Shown here one piece after another: positions 35,926-45,861 of a stretch of 64,000 bases of DNA (position 1 is the stretch's first letter; each line of letters opens with the position of its first letter). The notes beneath the pieces were generated by a model. The model ran no database searches, was not told the DNA's origin, and saw only the letters and a program-made list of their open reading frames with translations. The stretch covers positions 25,754 through 89,753 of the forward strand of contig CAKPCK010000006.1 of the NCBI GenBank assembly GCA_934141555.1. The letters are read 5' to 3'. The position numbers and the translations under genes were made by a program. This DNA comes from an uncultured Clostridia bacterium. GTDB lineage: Bacteria; Bacillota; Clostridia; TANB77; CAG-508.

Positions 35926-36834
35926 ATGAGAACAAATAGAATGGAAAGAAGAGAACATGAAAGAAGAAACGGACAAGATAGAAGAAATTTAACAGATAGA
36001 AGAAACATTAAAAGGGAAACACCTGAAAGAAGAAAAGACGAAAGGCGTAGAGAAACGAGAAGAGAAGAAGATACTACAATAGAGAAGAGATTTGATGATC
36101 AAATTGAAGGAAGAAATTCAGTTTTAGAATTATTAGAAAGTGGAAAAGATGTTAATAAAATATTTGTTACAAGAGGAGAAAAACATGGTTCTATAAATAA
36201 AATCCTTGGAATTGCAAAAGAAAGAAAAATAATAGTTGTAGAAAAAGATAAAAAACAAATGGATGAAATGGCACAAGAAGAAAATTATCAAGGAGTTATT
36301 GCGATAGTACCACCATTTGAATATGTAGAAATCTCAGACATTTTACAAGTTGCGAAGGAGAGAAATGAGGATCCATTTGTAATAGTTTTAGATGGAATAG
36401 AGGACCCACACAATTTAGGTTCAATAATAAGAACAGCAGAAACAGCAGGAGTACATGGAGTAATTATTCCAAAAAGAAGAGCTGCATCAGTAAATAGTAC
36501 AGTAAATAAAGCATCAGCAGGAGCTGTTGAACATATGAAAATAGCAAGAGTAACAAATATATCAGATGCAATAGAAGAATTAAAACAAGCAGGATTATGG
36601 GTTTGTGGAACAGCTGTTGATACAAACAAATATTATTATAATCAAGATTTAACAGGGCCATTAGCAATTGTAATTGGAAATGAGGGAAAAGGAATTGGAG
36701 AAAAGGTTAAGAAAAATTGTGATTTTCTAGTAAAAATTCCAATGAAAGGAAAAATTCAATCTTTAAATGCTTCAGTTTCAACAGGAATAGTAGTTTATGA
36801 ATCTGTAAAGCAAAGGATAAGAAAGGAAAATTAG
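35926..36834 (+). CDS. rlmB: RlmB-type 2'-O-ribose rRNA methyltransferase with Arg-rich extension
   Basis: 302 aa. SpoU fold: substrate-binding domain (IEGRNSVLELLESGKDV), and SAM-knot motifs DGIEDPHNLGSIIRTAE, AIVIGNEGKGIG and IPMKGKIQSLNASVS. Expected to methylate G2251 of 23S rRNA or a related site. The first ~55 residues are an unusual extension of repeated E/D-RR triplets (MERREHERRNGQDRRN), probably RNA-binding. RBS AAGGAGA. 25 bases after lepA. Confidence 0.9.
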   Translation: MRTNRMERREHERRNGQDRRNLTDRRNIKRETPERRKDERRRETRREEDTTIEKRFDDQIEGRNSVLELLESGKDVNKIFVTRGEKHGSINKILGIAKERKIIVVEKDKKQMDEMAQEENYQGVIAIVPPFEYVEISDILQVAKERNEDPFVIVLDGIEDPHNLGSIIRTAETAGVHGVIIPKRRAASVNSTVNKASAGAVEHMKIARVTNISDAIEELKQAGLWVCGTAVDTNKYYYNQDLTGPLAIVIGNEGKGIGEKVKKNCDFLVKIPMKGKIQSLNASVSTGIVVYESVKQRIRKEN

Positions 36835-36835
36835 T

Positions 36836-38629
36836 ATGAGAGATAAAAAAATAGGAGTAATAATTATTATAATATTTTTAATAATAGCCATTATTGGTGG
36901 AATATTTGCATATTTATTTTTAGCTACAGATACATTTAAAGGAAAAAAACAATTGTTTTTTGGGTATGCAGAACAAGCAATTGAACAAGTTGAAGGAATA
37001 GCTGATTCTCAAACTTTAGAAAAATATAAAGATGAAATGAATAAAGAAAGTTTCGAAACAGATACAACAGTTAATTTTAAGTATTCAGAGGGTGGAGAAG
37101 TTTCAAGTGGATATAATAATTTAAATATTAATATAAAAAACCAAAAAGAAAATCAATACAATTATAAAAATGCACAAATATTATTTGGTGATAAAAGTAT
37201 AGTACAAGTTGAAGGTATTCAATCTGAAAACTTATATGGAATTAGATTTACAAATATATTTAATCAATTTGTAACATTACAAGACGGAAAAAATATTGCC
37301 GGATTAAATTTAACAGATAAAGATTTATCTAAAATGAAAAGTGTAATTGAAGATGATAAAGATTTTTATGATGGAATATTATTTTCTAAACAGGATTATC
37401 AAACATTAAAAGAAAAATATTTACAAATAATTGTTGATGCATTAAGTAATGGAACATTTTTGAAACAAGGAAAATCTGTTGTAACGATTGATTCAAAAGC
37501 AGTAAAAACTAATGCATATTCTTGTGAATTAAATAGTTTGCAGGTACAAAATTTAGTTATAAAATTATTAAATGAATTAAAAAATGATGATATTATATTA
37601 GACAAAGTTGGAAACTTATTAAATGATACTAAAAAATATGAAGATTATATTAATAATATCCTTAGAAATGCTGAAGATACAGAATTTCCAGGTATGAAAA
37701 TAACAATATATGAACAAAATAAAAAAGTATTAAGAACTCTAATAAGTGTTGGAGAAAATTCAGTAATTATTGAAAAATCTTCTACTAGTGATGGTACATA
37801 TGTTTTAAAAGTACAACATGAATTATTAAATAATGAAAAAGAAATTAATCAACAAGTAATTATATCAAAGAACTCAACAGATTCTAGTGAAAAATATGTA
37901 TTTAATATAGAGATTGTAGATGGTGAAGATAAATATTCAATAGATGCAACAATGGATAGTGATTATAAAACAATTAATTTTGAATTGAACTTTTACAAAG
38001 ATATAGTAAATATAAATATTAGTGCAAAAAATACTATAACTGATACAGTAAGTCAAAAAGTTCAATTAGAATCATCTAATAATGTTTTGTTAAATAATTT
38101 GAATGCAGATTTATTGAAAAGTGTTGTTGATAAAATGAATTCTGCATATACAGATACATTAGTTAAAAGATATAATTTATTAGTAAAGAAATTAAAATCA
38201 GAGGATTTAATGACAGCTTTAAAAGGTATATTAAGTGAAGGAAACTTTGATGAAGAGAATGGAACAGATCAACCTAGTAATCCAACTGATGAGCAAGTAA
38301 CTAAAGAAGAAATAAATAGATTTAATGCAAAATTTGAGTTTTATGCAGGAACAGAAATTTCTGGAGAAACAGTAAAAACATTAATAGATGTTGTAAAAGA
38401 TAATCTTGAAAGTGTTGATATAGTACAATTGAAAACACAAAATACATATGATAATAAAATAAAAGAAAAGATAACGTTAAATATAAAAAAAGATAACTCA
38501 AATATAGATTTAGCTAATGGAATTTTAGATAAAATATATTCAGAAGATAAATATAATATAAATATTAATTATAATAGTTCAACAGGAATTATAGAATCAA
38601 TAGTAATTGTTCCAAGTGATAATATATAG
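36836..38629 (+). CDS. large membrane-anchored hypothetical protein (597 aa)
   Basis: One N-terminal helix (IGVIIIIIFLIIAIIGGIFAY is its hydrophobic run, shown in part as IIIIFLIIAIIGGIF) then an all-extracellular region rich in Asn/Lys/Thr/Asp with strand patterns, plus a low-complexity linker near residue 485 (NGTDQPSNPTDEQ). It resembles large anchored proteins common in uncultured Clostridia (DUF6583-like) but I cannot assign a role. Starts 1 base after rlmB stops and 15 bases before the sortase gene, so surface work with the sortase is possible. Confidence 0.65.
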   Translation: MRDKKIGVIIIIIFLIIAIIGGIFAYLFLATDTFKGKKQLFFGYAEQAIEQVEGIADSQTLEKYKDEMNKESFETDTTVNFKYSEGGEVSSGYNNLNINIKNQKENQYNYKNAQILFGDKSIVQVEGIQSENLYGIRFTNIFNQFVTLQDGKNIAGLNLTDKDLSKMKSVIEDDKDFYDGILFSKQDYQTLKEKYLQIIVDALSNGTFLKQGKSVVTIDSKAVKTNAYSCELNSLQVQNLVIKLLNELKNDDIILDKVGNLLNDTKKYEDYINNILRNAEDTEFPGMKITIYEQNKKVLRTLISVGENSVIIEKSSTSDGTYVLKVQHELLNNEKEINQQVIISKNSTDSSEKYVFNIEIVDGEDKYSIDATMDSDYKTINFELNFYKDIVNINISAKNTITDTVSQKVQLESSNNVLLNNLNADLLKSVVDKMNSAYTDTLVKRYNLLVKKLKSEDLMTALKGILSEGNFDEENGTDQPSNPTDEQVTKEEINRFNAKFEFYAGTEISGETVKTLIDVVKDNLESVDIVQLKTQNTYDNKIKEKITLNIKKDNSNIDLANGILDKIYSEDKYNININYNSSTGIIESIVIVPSDNI

Positions 38630-38644
38630 AGAGGAAAATAAATA

Positions 38645-39397
38645 ATGAATCAAATATTAGTAACAGAAAAAATTTATGTGACGCCTGAACTTAAGAGAAA
38701 AAAGAAAATGTATAAATTGATGTTTATTATTTCATTATTTTCAATGATATGTTTATCAACTATGTATATATATGCTGAAGTCGATAGAAATAAAGAATCA
38801 GAAGTATCTAAAAGTATTTTACAAAATATGTTTGCTGATTCTACAATAGTTGATCAAGAAGAAAATGCATTAATTGTAAAAATTACACAAGATGTTGCAA
38901 ACAATATTCAAGAATACCAAAACCAAGTTACAGAAGAACCAGTTTCAAATGCTTCTCAAACAAGTTCTAATCAAATAAAGTCTTATACAGCTAAAGATGG
39001 AAAACAATATAGTTACATTGGAAGAATTGTAATTCCTAAAATAGGAGTTGATTATGCGATATTAGATCATTGGTCAGATGAATTGTTGAGAGTATCAATA
39101 TGTAAATTTCATGGTGCTAATCCAAATGAAATTGGAAATTTGTGTTTAGTAGGACATAATTGGAGGAATAAAAGATTTTTTAGTAAAGTACCAACTTTAG
39201 AAATTGGTGATATAGTTCAAATAACAGACTTAAATGAAAATACAATTGATTATGAAGTATATGATATTCATACAGTAGAACCTAATAATACTGATGATAC
39301 AACTCAAAAAACTAATGGAAGAAAAGAAGTTACATTAATAACTTGTACAGATGATAGTCAACAAAGAGTTATTGTAAAATGTAAAGAGAAAAAATAA
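38645..39397 (+). CDS. sortase
   Basis: 250 aa. N-terminal helix (~22-42), a linker, and a catalytic domain from ~110. Catalytic His in LVGHNWRN, Cys in LITCTDD, Arg in SQQRVIVK: the sortase triad. It joins LPxTG-like surface proteins to the wall or to pilins. No obvious LPxTG substrate lies in the window, though many anchored proteins do. RBS AGAGGAAA. Confidence 0.9.
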   Translation: MNQILVTEKIYVTPELKRKKKMYKLMFIISLFSMICLSTMYIYAEVDRNKESEVSKSILQNMFADSTIVDQEENALIVKITQDVANNIQEYQNQVTEEPVSNASQTSSNQIKSYTAKDGKQYSYIGRIVIPKIGVDYAILDHWSDELLRVSICKFHGANPNEIGNLCLVGHNWRNKRFFSKVPTLEIGDIVQITDLNENTIDYEVYDIHTVEPNNTDDTTQKTNGRKEVTLITCTDDSQQRVIVKCKEKK

Positions 39398-39398
39398 C

Positions 39399-39446
39399 AA
39401 AAATATCTTTTTATCATATTATATGGTAAAAAGATATTTTTTTGTG
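39399..39446 (+). terminator. rho-independent terminator
   Basis: Long stem AAATATCTTTTTATCA / TGGTAAAAAGATATTT with T-tail. Confidence 0.85.
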
Positions 39447-39528
39447 TAGGAAAACAAATTGAATTTATTAAGAATAAATTGAAAAAATAAGTAGTTCTTT
39501 GAACATTAAATAGAATGGAGGGATTTGA

Positions 39529-40210
39529 TTGGCAAAGATTTTAGTATATAATCAAGATACTAATAGAATGGAGACATATTATAGAGGCGAAAATGAACCT
39601 ATGCCATATAATACTAATGGAACATTAAAAGTAAGAGAATTTAGAGGTTCAAGTAAAAGTAATATTTTATGGACTGATAAAAGAACAATGCAAGCATGGA
39701 ATAGTCAAAGATATATATATGGTGCTCCAATATATGTTGGATTTGCTTTTAAAAGACCATATGAAGGTGGACATCGGAAGTCAAAGTCAGCATTATGCTG
39801 GAACGGCATTTGATGTTGGGCAAACTTTGACGAATTCACAAAGAAGAATATTAAGAAATAGTGCTAGAAACTCTAATTTATGGTCATACGTTGAACCAGA
39901 GTCGTTATCGCCAACGTGGGTCCATTTTGATAAAAGATTTGGGACACCAGCATGCAGTACAGGAGGATTTCCTTTGATTAGGCAAAATTCAAGAGGAAAC
40001 TATGTATGTATTGCTCAAGACGATTTAAATACACTTGGATACACAACAGGTGGACTTGATGGTGTTTTTGGTGGTCAAACATTAAATGCTGTAAAAAGAT
40101 ATCAAGCTTCAAGAGGGTTAACTGCAGATGGAATTATTGGATGTAATACATGGAGGTCTTTACAAGAAAATGTAGTAGGAACAGGAGCGACAAGTACAAC
40201 TATAAATTAA
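39529..40210 (+). CDS. M15-like peptidoglycan hydrolase with PG-binding domain, +1 frameshift at CGGA
   Basis: TTG start with GGAGGG 7 bases upstream. The zero frame gives 82 good codons ending RPYEGGH, then CGG at 39775 leads to a stop at 39813. Taking CGGA (39775-39778) as one glycine moves to the downstream frame: GSQSQHYAGTAFDVG, the D-Ala-D-Ala carboxypeptidase-like zinc motif SxHxxGxAxD, then WVHFDKRFG with another metal ligand, and a PG_binding_1 domain (QDDLNTLGYTTGGLDGVFG). Total 226 aa. No signal peptide is evident. Both fragments alone would be useless, so the shift matters. Confidence 0.82.
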
Positions 40211-40255
40211 AAAACAAAATAAAATAAAAAAATATAAAAAAATTTAAAAAATGTA

Positions 40256-40284
40256 TTGACAATTTTTAGAAAACATAGTATACT
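40256..40284 (+). promoter_or_regulatory. promoter of the tRNA-Val-Asp-Phe cluster
   Basis: TTGACA (40256-40261), TATACT (40279-40284), 17-base spacer. Confidence 0.85.
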
Positions 40285-40303
40285 AGTCAATGTCGAAAGA
40301 CAT

Positions 40304-40379
40304 GGTCGCTTAGCTCAGCTGGGAGAGCATCTGCCTTACAAGCAGAGGGTCATAGGTTCGAGCCCTATAGCGACCACCA
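40304..40379 (+). tRNA. tRNA-Val(UAC)
   Basis: Full cloverleaf, acceptor GGTCGCT / AGCGACC, anticodon TAC in CTTACAA, encoded CCA. Confidence 0.95.
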
Positions 40380-40387
40380 TGTTTTAC

Positions 40388-40464
40388 GGCCTGGTAGTTC
40401 AGTTGGTTAGAACGCTAGCCTGTCACGCTAGAGGTCGACGGTTCGAGCCCGTTCCAGGTCGCCA
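40388..40464 (+). tRNA. tRNA-Asp(GUC)
   Basis: Full cloverleaf, anticodon GTC in CTGTCAC, discriminator G, encoded CCA. Confidence 0.95.
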
Positions 40465-40485
40465 TTTTTTTATATATAAAGGTAT

Positions 40486-40561
40486 GGCTTTATAGCTCAG
40501 TTGGTAGAGCAGGGGACTGAAAATCCCCGTGTCAGTGGTTCGATTCCACTTGAAGCCACCA
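40486..40561 (+). tRNA. tRNA-Phe(GAA)
   Basis: Full cloverleaf, acceptor GGCTTTA / TGAAGCC, anticodon GAA in CTGAAAA, encoded CCA. Confidence 0.95.
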
Positions 40562-40567
40562 TTACGA

Positions 40568-40605
40568 AAATAGTAAGGAGTTTGTTATAACCTTACTATT
40601 TTTTT
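40568..40605 (+). terminator. terminator of the tRNA cluster
   Basis: AATAGTAAGG / CCTTACTATT stem with T-tail. Confidence 0.85.
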
Positions 40606-40670
40606 ATTATTAATAATTGATTTTTAACAAATAAACTATTATATGTTGAAAATTTTAGAAAACAAAAAAT

Positions 40671-40709
40671 AATACCAAGTTGAATCTTTCGAACATACTT
40701 GGTATTATT
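40671..40709 (-). terminator. terminator of tRNA-Leu
   Basis: AATACCAAGT / ACTTGGTATT stem, then ATTTTTTG on the minus strand. Confidence 0.8.
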
Positions 40710-40710
40710 A

Positions 40711-40798
40711 TGGTGCAGATGGCCGGAATCGAACCGGCACGGTTTATTCAACCGCAGGATTTTAAGTCCTGTGCGTCTGCCAGTTCCGCCACATCTGC
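40711..40798 (-). tRNA. tRNA-Leu(UAA)
   Basis: 88 nt with long variable arm. Acceptor GCAGATG / CATCTGC, anticodon TAA in CTTAAAA, discriminator A, encoded CCA. Confidence 0.94.
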
Positions 40799-40928
40799 AT
40801 AACTATAAACTGGCTTATGTCTTACGACAATGATTATTATAAGACAATTATAGATATTTGTCAATAGAAAAAGCAAAAAAATTTCAAAAAATTTTTAGAC
40901 TAAAGAAAATAAAAATATTCTTAACTAG

Positions 40929-40957
40929 TTTACATTTTCAAAAAATAATGATATAAT
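40929..40957 (+). promoter_or_regulatory. promoter of the pheST T-box unit
   Basis: TTTACA (40929-40934), TATAAT (40952-40957), 17-base spacer. Confidence 0.7.
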
Positions 40958-40964
40958 ATGCAAA

Positions 40965-41258
40965 GATTAGAAATAAAACCATAGAAAAAGCAAAGTAGAT
41001 ATATCAAAAAATATTACAGAGAGAATGACAAAGGTGAGAGTCATTTATATTAAATATATTGAAATTTCACTTTTGAGGTCTTCTTTTCAAAGCCCAAAGC
41101 AAGTAGAAAGAAGCGGTAGAACCGTTAAAACTATAAAGAGGTTAATTAGGCGAGCTTATAGAGAAAATATTATACACATAAGTAAGCCATTAATAAAATT
41201 AGGTGGTACCACGAAAGAGCCAATCGTCCTAAAAAAATAGGAAGATTGGCTCTGTTTA
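40965..41258 (+). ncRNA. T-box riboswitch (phenylalanine) with terminator
   Basis: The T-box core AGGTGGTACCACG is at ~41200-41212, followed by a terminator hairpin AGAGCCAATC-TCCTA / TAGGA-GATTGGCTCT (~41216-41253). Upstream pairing regions fit stem I, with TTC at 41066-41068 as a possible Phe specifier. It senses uncharged tRNA-Phe and controls pheST. Confidence 0.9.
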
Positions 41259-41286
41259 CGTTTTGTATAAAAAGGAGGAAATAAAA

Positions 41287-42336
41287 ATGCAAAGCAAAAT
41301 TGATGAAATCAAAAAATTAGCAGAAGAAAAAATATCAGAAATAAAAAATTCACAAGATTTACAAGAATTAAAAGTACAATTCTTAGGAAAGAAAAGTGAA
41401 TTATCAAATTTATTAAAAGGATTAGGAGCATTAACAGCAGAAGAAAGACCAAAAGTAGGAGCATTAGTAAATGAAGCAAGAAAAGAAATAGAAGAAAAAT
41501 TATCAATTGCAGAAGAACAAATAAAAGCAAAAATGTTAGAAGAAAAAATAGAAAAAGAAACAATAGATATAACATTACCAGCAACAAAAATTCAAAGAGG
41601 AAGCAAACATCCAGTAAATAGAGTAATAGAAGAAATAGAAGATTTATTTGTATCAATGGGATATGATGTAATTTCAGGACCAGAATTAGAAACAGACGAA
41701 TTCTGTTTTGAAAGATTAAATTTACCAAAAGGACATCCTGCAAGAGATATGCAAGACAGTTTTTATATAACAAATGAATATTTATTAAGAACACAAACAT
41801 CAGCTGTTCAAGCAAGAACAATGTTAGCAAATACAGAAAAAACACCAATAAGAATGATTTGTGCTGGAAAAACATATCGTAGAGAAGATGATGCAACACA
41901 TTCACATCAATTTGGGCAAGTAGAAGGACTTGTAATAGATAAAAAAGAAAGACATGTATCACTTGCAGACTTAAAAGGAACACTTGAAATATTTGTAAAG
42001 AAATTAATAGGAAAAAATTGTGAATTAAGATTTAGACCAAGTTATTTCCCATTTACAGAACCATCTTATGAAGTAGATGTAAGTTGTTTCAAATGTGGTG
42101 GAAAAGGATGCAGTTTATGTAAACAAACAGGGTGGATTGAAGTTTTAGGAGCAGGAATAGTACATCCAAATGTATTAAAAATGAATGGATATGATCCAGA
42201 AGAATATGGTGGATTTGCATTTGGAACAGGACTAGAAAGATTAGCAATGTTTAAATATGGAATACCAGATATGAGATATTTATATGCAAATGATATTAGA
42301 TTCCTAAGCCAATTTGACAGAAAGGACGAAGAATAA
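41287..42336 (+). CDS. pheS: phenylalanyl-tRNA synthetase alpha subunit
   Basis: 349 aa. ATG at 41287 chosen for AAGGAGG upstream (the TTG at 41263 lies before that site). N-terminal coiled coil, then class II motif 2 region ICAGKTYRREDDATHSHQF and motif 3 GFAFGTGLERLAMFKYG. A Cys cluster CFKCGGKGCSLC is present, as in many Firmicutes PheS. Under T-box control with pheT. Confidence 0.96.
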   Translation: MQSKIDEIKKLAEEKISEIKNSQDLQELKVQFLGKKSELSNLLKGLGALTAEERPKVGALVNEARKEIEEKLSIAEEQIKAKMLEEKIEKETIDITLPATKIQRGSKHPVNRVIEEIEDLFVSMGYDVISGPELETDEFCFERLNLPKGHPARDMQDSFYITNEYLLRTQTSAVQARTMLANTEKTPIRMICAGKTYRREDDATHSHQFGQVEGLVIDKKERHVSLADLKGTLEIFVKKLIGKNCELRFRPSYFPFTEPSYEVDVSCFKCGGKGCSLCKQTGWIEVLGAGIVHPNVLKMNGYDPEEYGGFAFGTGLERLAMFKYGIPDMRYLYANDIRFLSQFDRKDEE

Positions 42337-42355
42337 TTCGTAAAGGAGGATAAAA

Positions 42356-44719
42356 ATGAAACTAAGTACAAACTTTTTAAAAGACTATATAGATATAGAT
42401 GTAGATGTAAAACAATTAGCAGAAGATATGACAAGAGTTGGAAATGAATATGATTCAGCAAGTAACTTAATAAATGCAACAAAATTAGTTATAGGACAAA
42501 TTATAGAATGTGAGCCACATCCAGACTCAGACCATTTACATTTATGCAAAGTAAATATTGGAACAGAAGTATTAGATATAGTATGTGGTGCTCCAAATGC
42601 AAGAACAGGATTAAAAGTAATAGTAGCTTTAGATGGTGCAATATTGCCAGATAAAACAATAAAAAAAGGAATGATAAGAGGTCAAGAATCAAATGGAATG
42701 TTATGTTCAATAGCAGAATTAGGACTTGAACATAAATTTTTAAAACCAGAAGATTCAGAAGGAATAGCAGAATTAGGAGAAGATGCAGAAATTGGTGGAG
42801 ATCCAATAAAATATCTTCAAATGGATGATGGAGTAATCGATTTTGAATTAACAGCAAATAGAGGAGATTTATTAAGCATTTTAGGAATGGCTTATGAAGT
42901 AGGAGCAATTTATGATAAAAAAGTAAAAGATGTTGATTTAAAACACAAAGAATCAGGAGAAGATATAAACAAAACATTTAAAACAGAAGTAAAAACAGAA
43001 AATTGTTCAAAATTATTAGTAAAGAAAGTAGAAAATGTAAAAATAGAAGAAAGTCCAATATTCATAAAAAATAGATTAATTGCATCTGGAATAAGACCAA
43101 TAAACAATGTTGTAGATATTAGTAATTATGTAATGTTAGAATTAGGTCAACCATTACATTTCTATGATGCTGATAAATTAGGAAATAAACTAGTAGTAAG
43201 AATGGCAGAAGATGGAGAAAAATTAACAACATTAGATAATGTTGAAAGGACATTAACAAGTGAAGATATAGTAATTGCAGATGTTACACATGGTGTTGGT
43301 CTTGCAGGAGTTATGGGAGGACTTGAAACAGAAGTAGAGTCAGATACAAAAAATATCATAATAGAATCAGCAATCTTTGATTCAGTAAAAGTAAGAAAAA
43401 CATCAAAGAAAATAGTAAGAAGTGAAGCAAGCAACAGATTTGAAAAAGGATTAGACCCAGAAAGAACAACAATGGCAATTGAAAGAGCTTGTAAACTATT
43501 AGAAGAATATGCTGGTGGAACAGTTGTAACAGGAACTGTAGAATATGACAAAACAAATAATAAAGAGAAAGAAATTGAAATAACATTTAAAAATATAAAT
43601 GATGTATTAGGAACAGTTATACCTAATGAAGAAATATTAAATGTATTTAGAAAATTAGGATTTACTTACAAAGTAAATGGAGAAAAAATTAAAGTAATAG
43701 TTCCAACAAGAAGATTAGATATATCAATAAAAGAAGACTTGATTGAAGAAGTAAGTCGTATATATGGAGTTGACAATATAGAAGGAAAATTGCCAATTGT
43801 TCCAATGAGAAAAGGAAGCTATGATAAAACACAAAGAGAAATCAGAAATAAAATGATAGCATTAGGATTAAAAGAAACATTAACTTATGTTTTAATAAAT
43901 GATAAAGAAGTAAATGGATATACATTAGATAAATTTGAACCATTAAAATTATTAGATCCAATAACAGAAGATAGAAATACATTAAGATATAGTATGATAC
44001 CATCATTGTATAAAGTATATGAATATAACAAAGCAAGGGAACAAAAGGATATATCAATATTTGAGATTGGAAAAGGATTCTATAAAAAAGGTGAAGTATA
44101 TGGAGAAGATACAAAATTATGTGTATTAATGTCTGGAAAATACTCAACAGGATTAAATAATAATAAAAATGTAGATTTTTATGTAATAAAAGGAATTGCA
44201 GAAGAAATACTTGATTATCTTGGATATGCAGGAAGATATAGCTTTATGAAACAAGAGATGCCAAAAGAAATGCATCCAGGTCAAAGTGCAATGATAAATG
44301 TAAATGGTTCAAATATAGGTATGATAGGAAAAATACATCCAAGTGTAACAAAAGATGATGTATATGTTCTTGAAATTAATTTAGATGAATTGTTTACAAA
44401 AAAAGTAGGAAAGATGAAATATAAAGAATTTTCAAAATTTCCAAGTATTAATAAGGATATAGCACTTGTTGTTGATAAAAAAGCAGTATCAAAAGATATT
44501 GAAAAAGTAATTAAATCAGCAGGAGGAAGCTTGCTTACAAATATTGAAGTATTTGATGTTTATACTGGTGTTGGAGTTGGAATTGATAAAAAATCAATAG
44601 CATATTCTTTAACATTTTCAGATATGAAAAAAACATTAACAGATGAAGAGATTAATGGATTAATGGACAAAATAATTGATGCGGTATCTAAAAAATGTGG
44701 TGCGGAACTTAGAAAATAA
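42356..44719 (+). CDS. pheT: phenylalanyl-tRNA synthetase beta subunit
   Basis: 787 aa, full length. N-terminal tRNA-binding OB fold (VIGQIIECEPHPDSDHLHLC), B3/4 editing domain (~210-390), B5, catalytic-like core, and C-terminal FDX anticodon-binding domain (FSKFPSINKDIALVV). RBS AAGGAGG. 19 bases after pheS. Forms the alpha2-beta2 enzyme and edits Tyr-tRNA(Phe). Confidence 0.96.
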   Translation: MKLSTNFLKDYIDIDVDVKQLAEDMTRVGNEYDSASNLINATKLVIGQIIECEPHPDSDHLHLCKVNIGTEVLDIVCGAPNARTGLKVIVALDGAILPDKTIKKGMIRGQESNGMLCSIAELGLEHKFLKPEDSEGIAELGEDAEIGGDPIKYLQMDDGVIDFELTANRGDLLSILGMAYEVGAIYDKKVKDVDLKHKESGEDINKTFKTEVKTENCSKLLVKKVENVKIEESPIFIKNRLIASGIRPINNVVDISNYVMLELGQPLHFYDADKLGNKLVVRMAEDGEKLTTLDNVERTLTSEDIVIADVTHGVGLAGVMGGLETEVESDTKNIIIESAIFDSVKVRKTSKKIVRSEASNRFEKGLDPERTTMAIERACKLLEEYAGGTVVTGTVEYDKTNNKEKEIEITFKNINDVLGTVIPNEEILNVFRKLGFTYKVNGEKIKVIVPTRRLDISIKEDLIEEVSRIYGVDNIEGKLPIVPMRKGSYDKTQREIRNKMIALGLKETLTYVLINDKEVNGYTLDKFEPLKLLDPITEDRNTLRYSMIPSLYKVYEYNKAREQKDISIFEIGKGFYKKGEVYGEDTKLCVLMSGKYSTGLNNNKNVDFYVIKGIAEEILDYLGYAGRYSFMKQEMPKEMHPGQSAMINVNGSNIGMIGKIHPSVTKDDVYVLEINLDELFTKKVGKMKYKEFSKFPSINKDIALVVDKKAVSKDIEKVIKSAGGSLLTNIEVFDVYTGVGVGIDKKSIAYSLTFSDMKKTLTDEEINGLMDKIIDAVSKKCGAELRK

Positions 44720-44735
44720 TATAAATTTGGCAATA

Positions 44736-44767
44736 TTTAAGGAACTTTGACAAGTTCCTTAAATAGA
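44736..44767 (+). other. hairpin between pheT and mscS
   Basis: TTTAAGGAACTT / AAGTTCCTTAAA, perfect 12-bp stem with a 4-base loop but no T-run; RNA processing or weak termination. Confidence 0.5.
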
Positions 44768-44779
44768 ATGGAGGAATAA

Positions 44780-45835
44780 ATGGAAAAAATAAAGACATTT
44801 ATTGAAAGCATAAAAGCAAAAGATGTAGCAGACATATTTATAGCAATAGCTATTTTGGGAATATTTTTTATATTAAGTATATGGCTTCCAAAATTGTTAT
44901 TAAAAGTTTGGAAAGTAAATGAAAAAGATAAAAAAGCATTAAAAGAAAATGATATATACAAAGGATTAAGAAGTATATTTTTATGTTTTGGAATATATTT
45001 AGCATTAATAATATTAGCATTGCCAGCAACTGCGATGGCATTTTGTATAAAATTAATTAGAGTTGTAATTATATTAAGTATTGCTAAAATATTAGTTGGA
45101 ATGATATCACCAACATCAAAATTAATGCAAAAAATAAAAGGGAATGAAAGATTACAAGAAAATCAGAGATTAATACAAACAGGAACGAAAATTTTAAAAG
45201 TATTAATTTATATTGTTGCAGGATTTATGATTATATCTGAATTTGGATATAATTTAAATGGTATAATTACAGGTCTTGGTTTAGGAAGTGTTGTAATTGC
45301 ATTAGCTGCTCAAGAACTAGTAAGCAATCTATTAAGTGGAATGGCAATTGCTTCAGAAAAACCATTTGAAATAGGAGACTGGGTAACTATTGGAGATATA
45401 TCTGGTACGATTGTTGATATTAAATTTAGAAGTATAAAAATAAAAACAGTAGAAAATACAACAGTTACAATTCAAAATACAAAAATATTATCAGAAGCAA
45501 TAATAAATAGTGCAACAATAAATGCAAGAAGAATAGAAATGACTCTAAGATTACCATTAGACACAAGTTCAGAAAAAACAGAAGAATTAATGAAATCAAT
45601 AAGAAATGTTTTAGAAAGTATGCAAGAAATCAATAGAAATACAATTCAAATAAATGTAACAGAAATAGGAGCAGAAGCAATTATAATAAAAGTATTTTTA
45701 TATACAAGTATTGTTGATTATGATAAATTCTTAACATTTAGTACAAAACTTAATTTAACAATTATGAAACTTCTTGAAGATAAGAGAATAAAACTAGCTA
45801 ATCCAAGTGCAGATATTTATTTTTCAAGAAAATAA
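44780..45835 (+). CDS. MscS-type mechanosensitive channel
   Basis: 351 aa. Three membrane segments (~18-40, 65-90, 95-115 plus the pore helix) and the hallmark GLGLGSVVIALAAQELVSN pore-lining stretch followed by KPFEIGDWVTIGDISGTIVDI, the beta domain. Releases osmolytes on hypo-osmotic shock. RBS ATGGAGGA. Follows pheT closely. Confidence 0.92.
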   Translation: MEKIKTFIESIKAKDVADIFIAIAILGIFFILSIWLPKLLLKVWKVNEKDKKALKENDIYKGLRSIFLCFGIYLALIILALPATAMAFCIKLIRVVIILSIAKILVGMISPTSKLMQKIKGNERLQENQRLIQTGTKILKVLIYIVAGFMIISEFGYNLNGIITGLGLGSVVIALAAQELVSNLLSGMAIASEKPFEIGDWVTIGDISGTIVDIKFRSIKIKTVENTTVTIQNTKILSEAIINSATINARRIEMTLRLPLDTSSEKTEELMKSIRNVLESMQEINRNTIQINVTEIGAEAIIIKVFLYTSIVDYDKFLTFSTKLNLTIMKLLEDKRIKLANPSADIYFSRK

Positions 45836-45861
45836 TTTGCATTAATGGAAGGGTTATAAAT

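Noticed and set aside
40256..40495. 79-codon ORF
   Set aside because: Runs across the tRNA-Val and tRNA-Asp genes.
41025..41240. 71-codon ORF
   Set aside because: Lies within the T-box leader.
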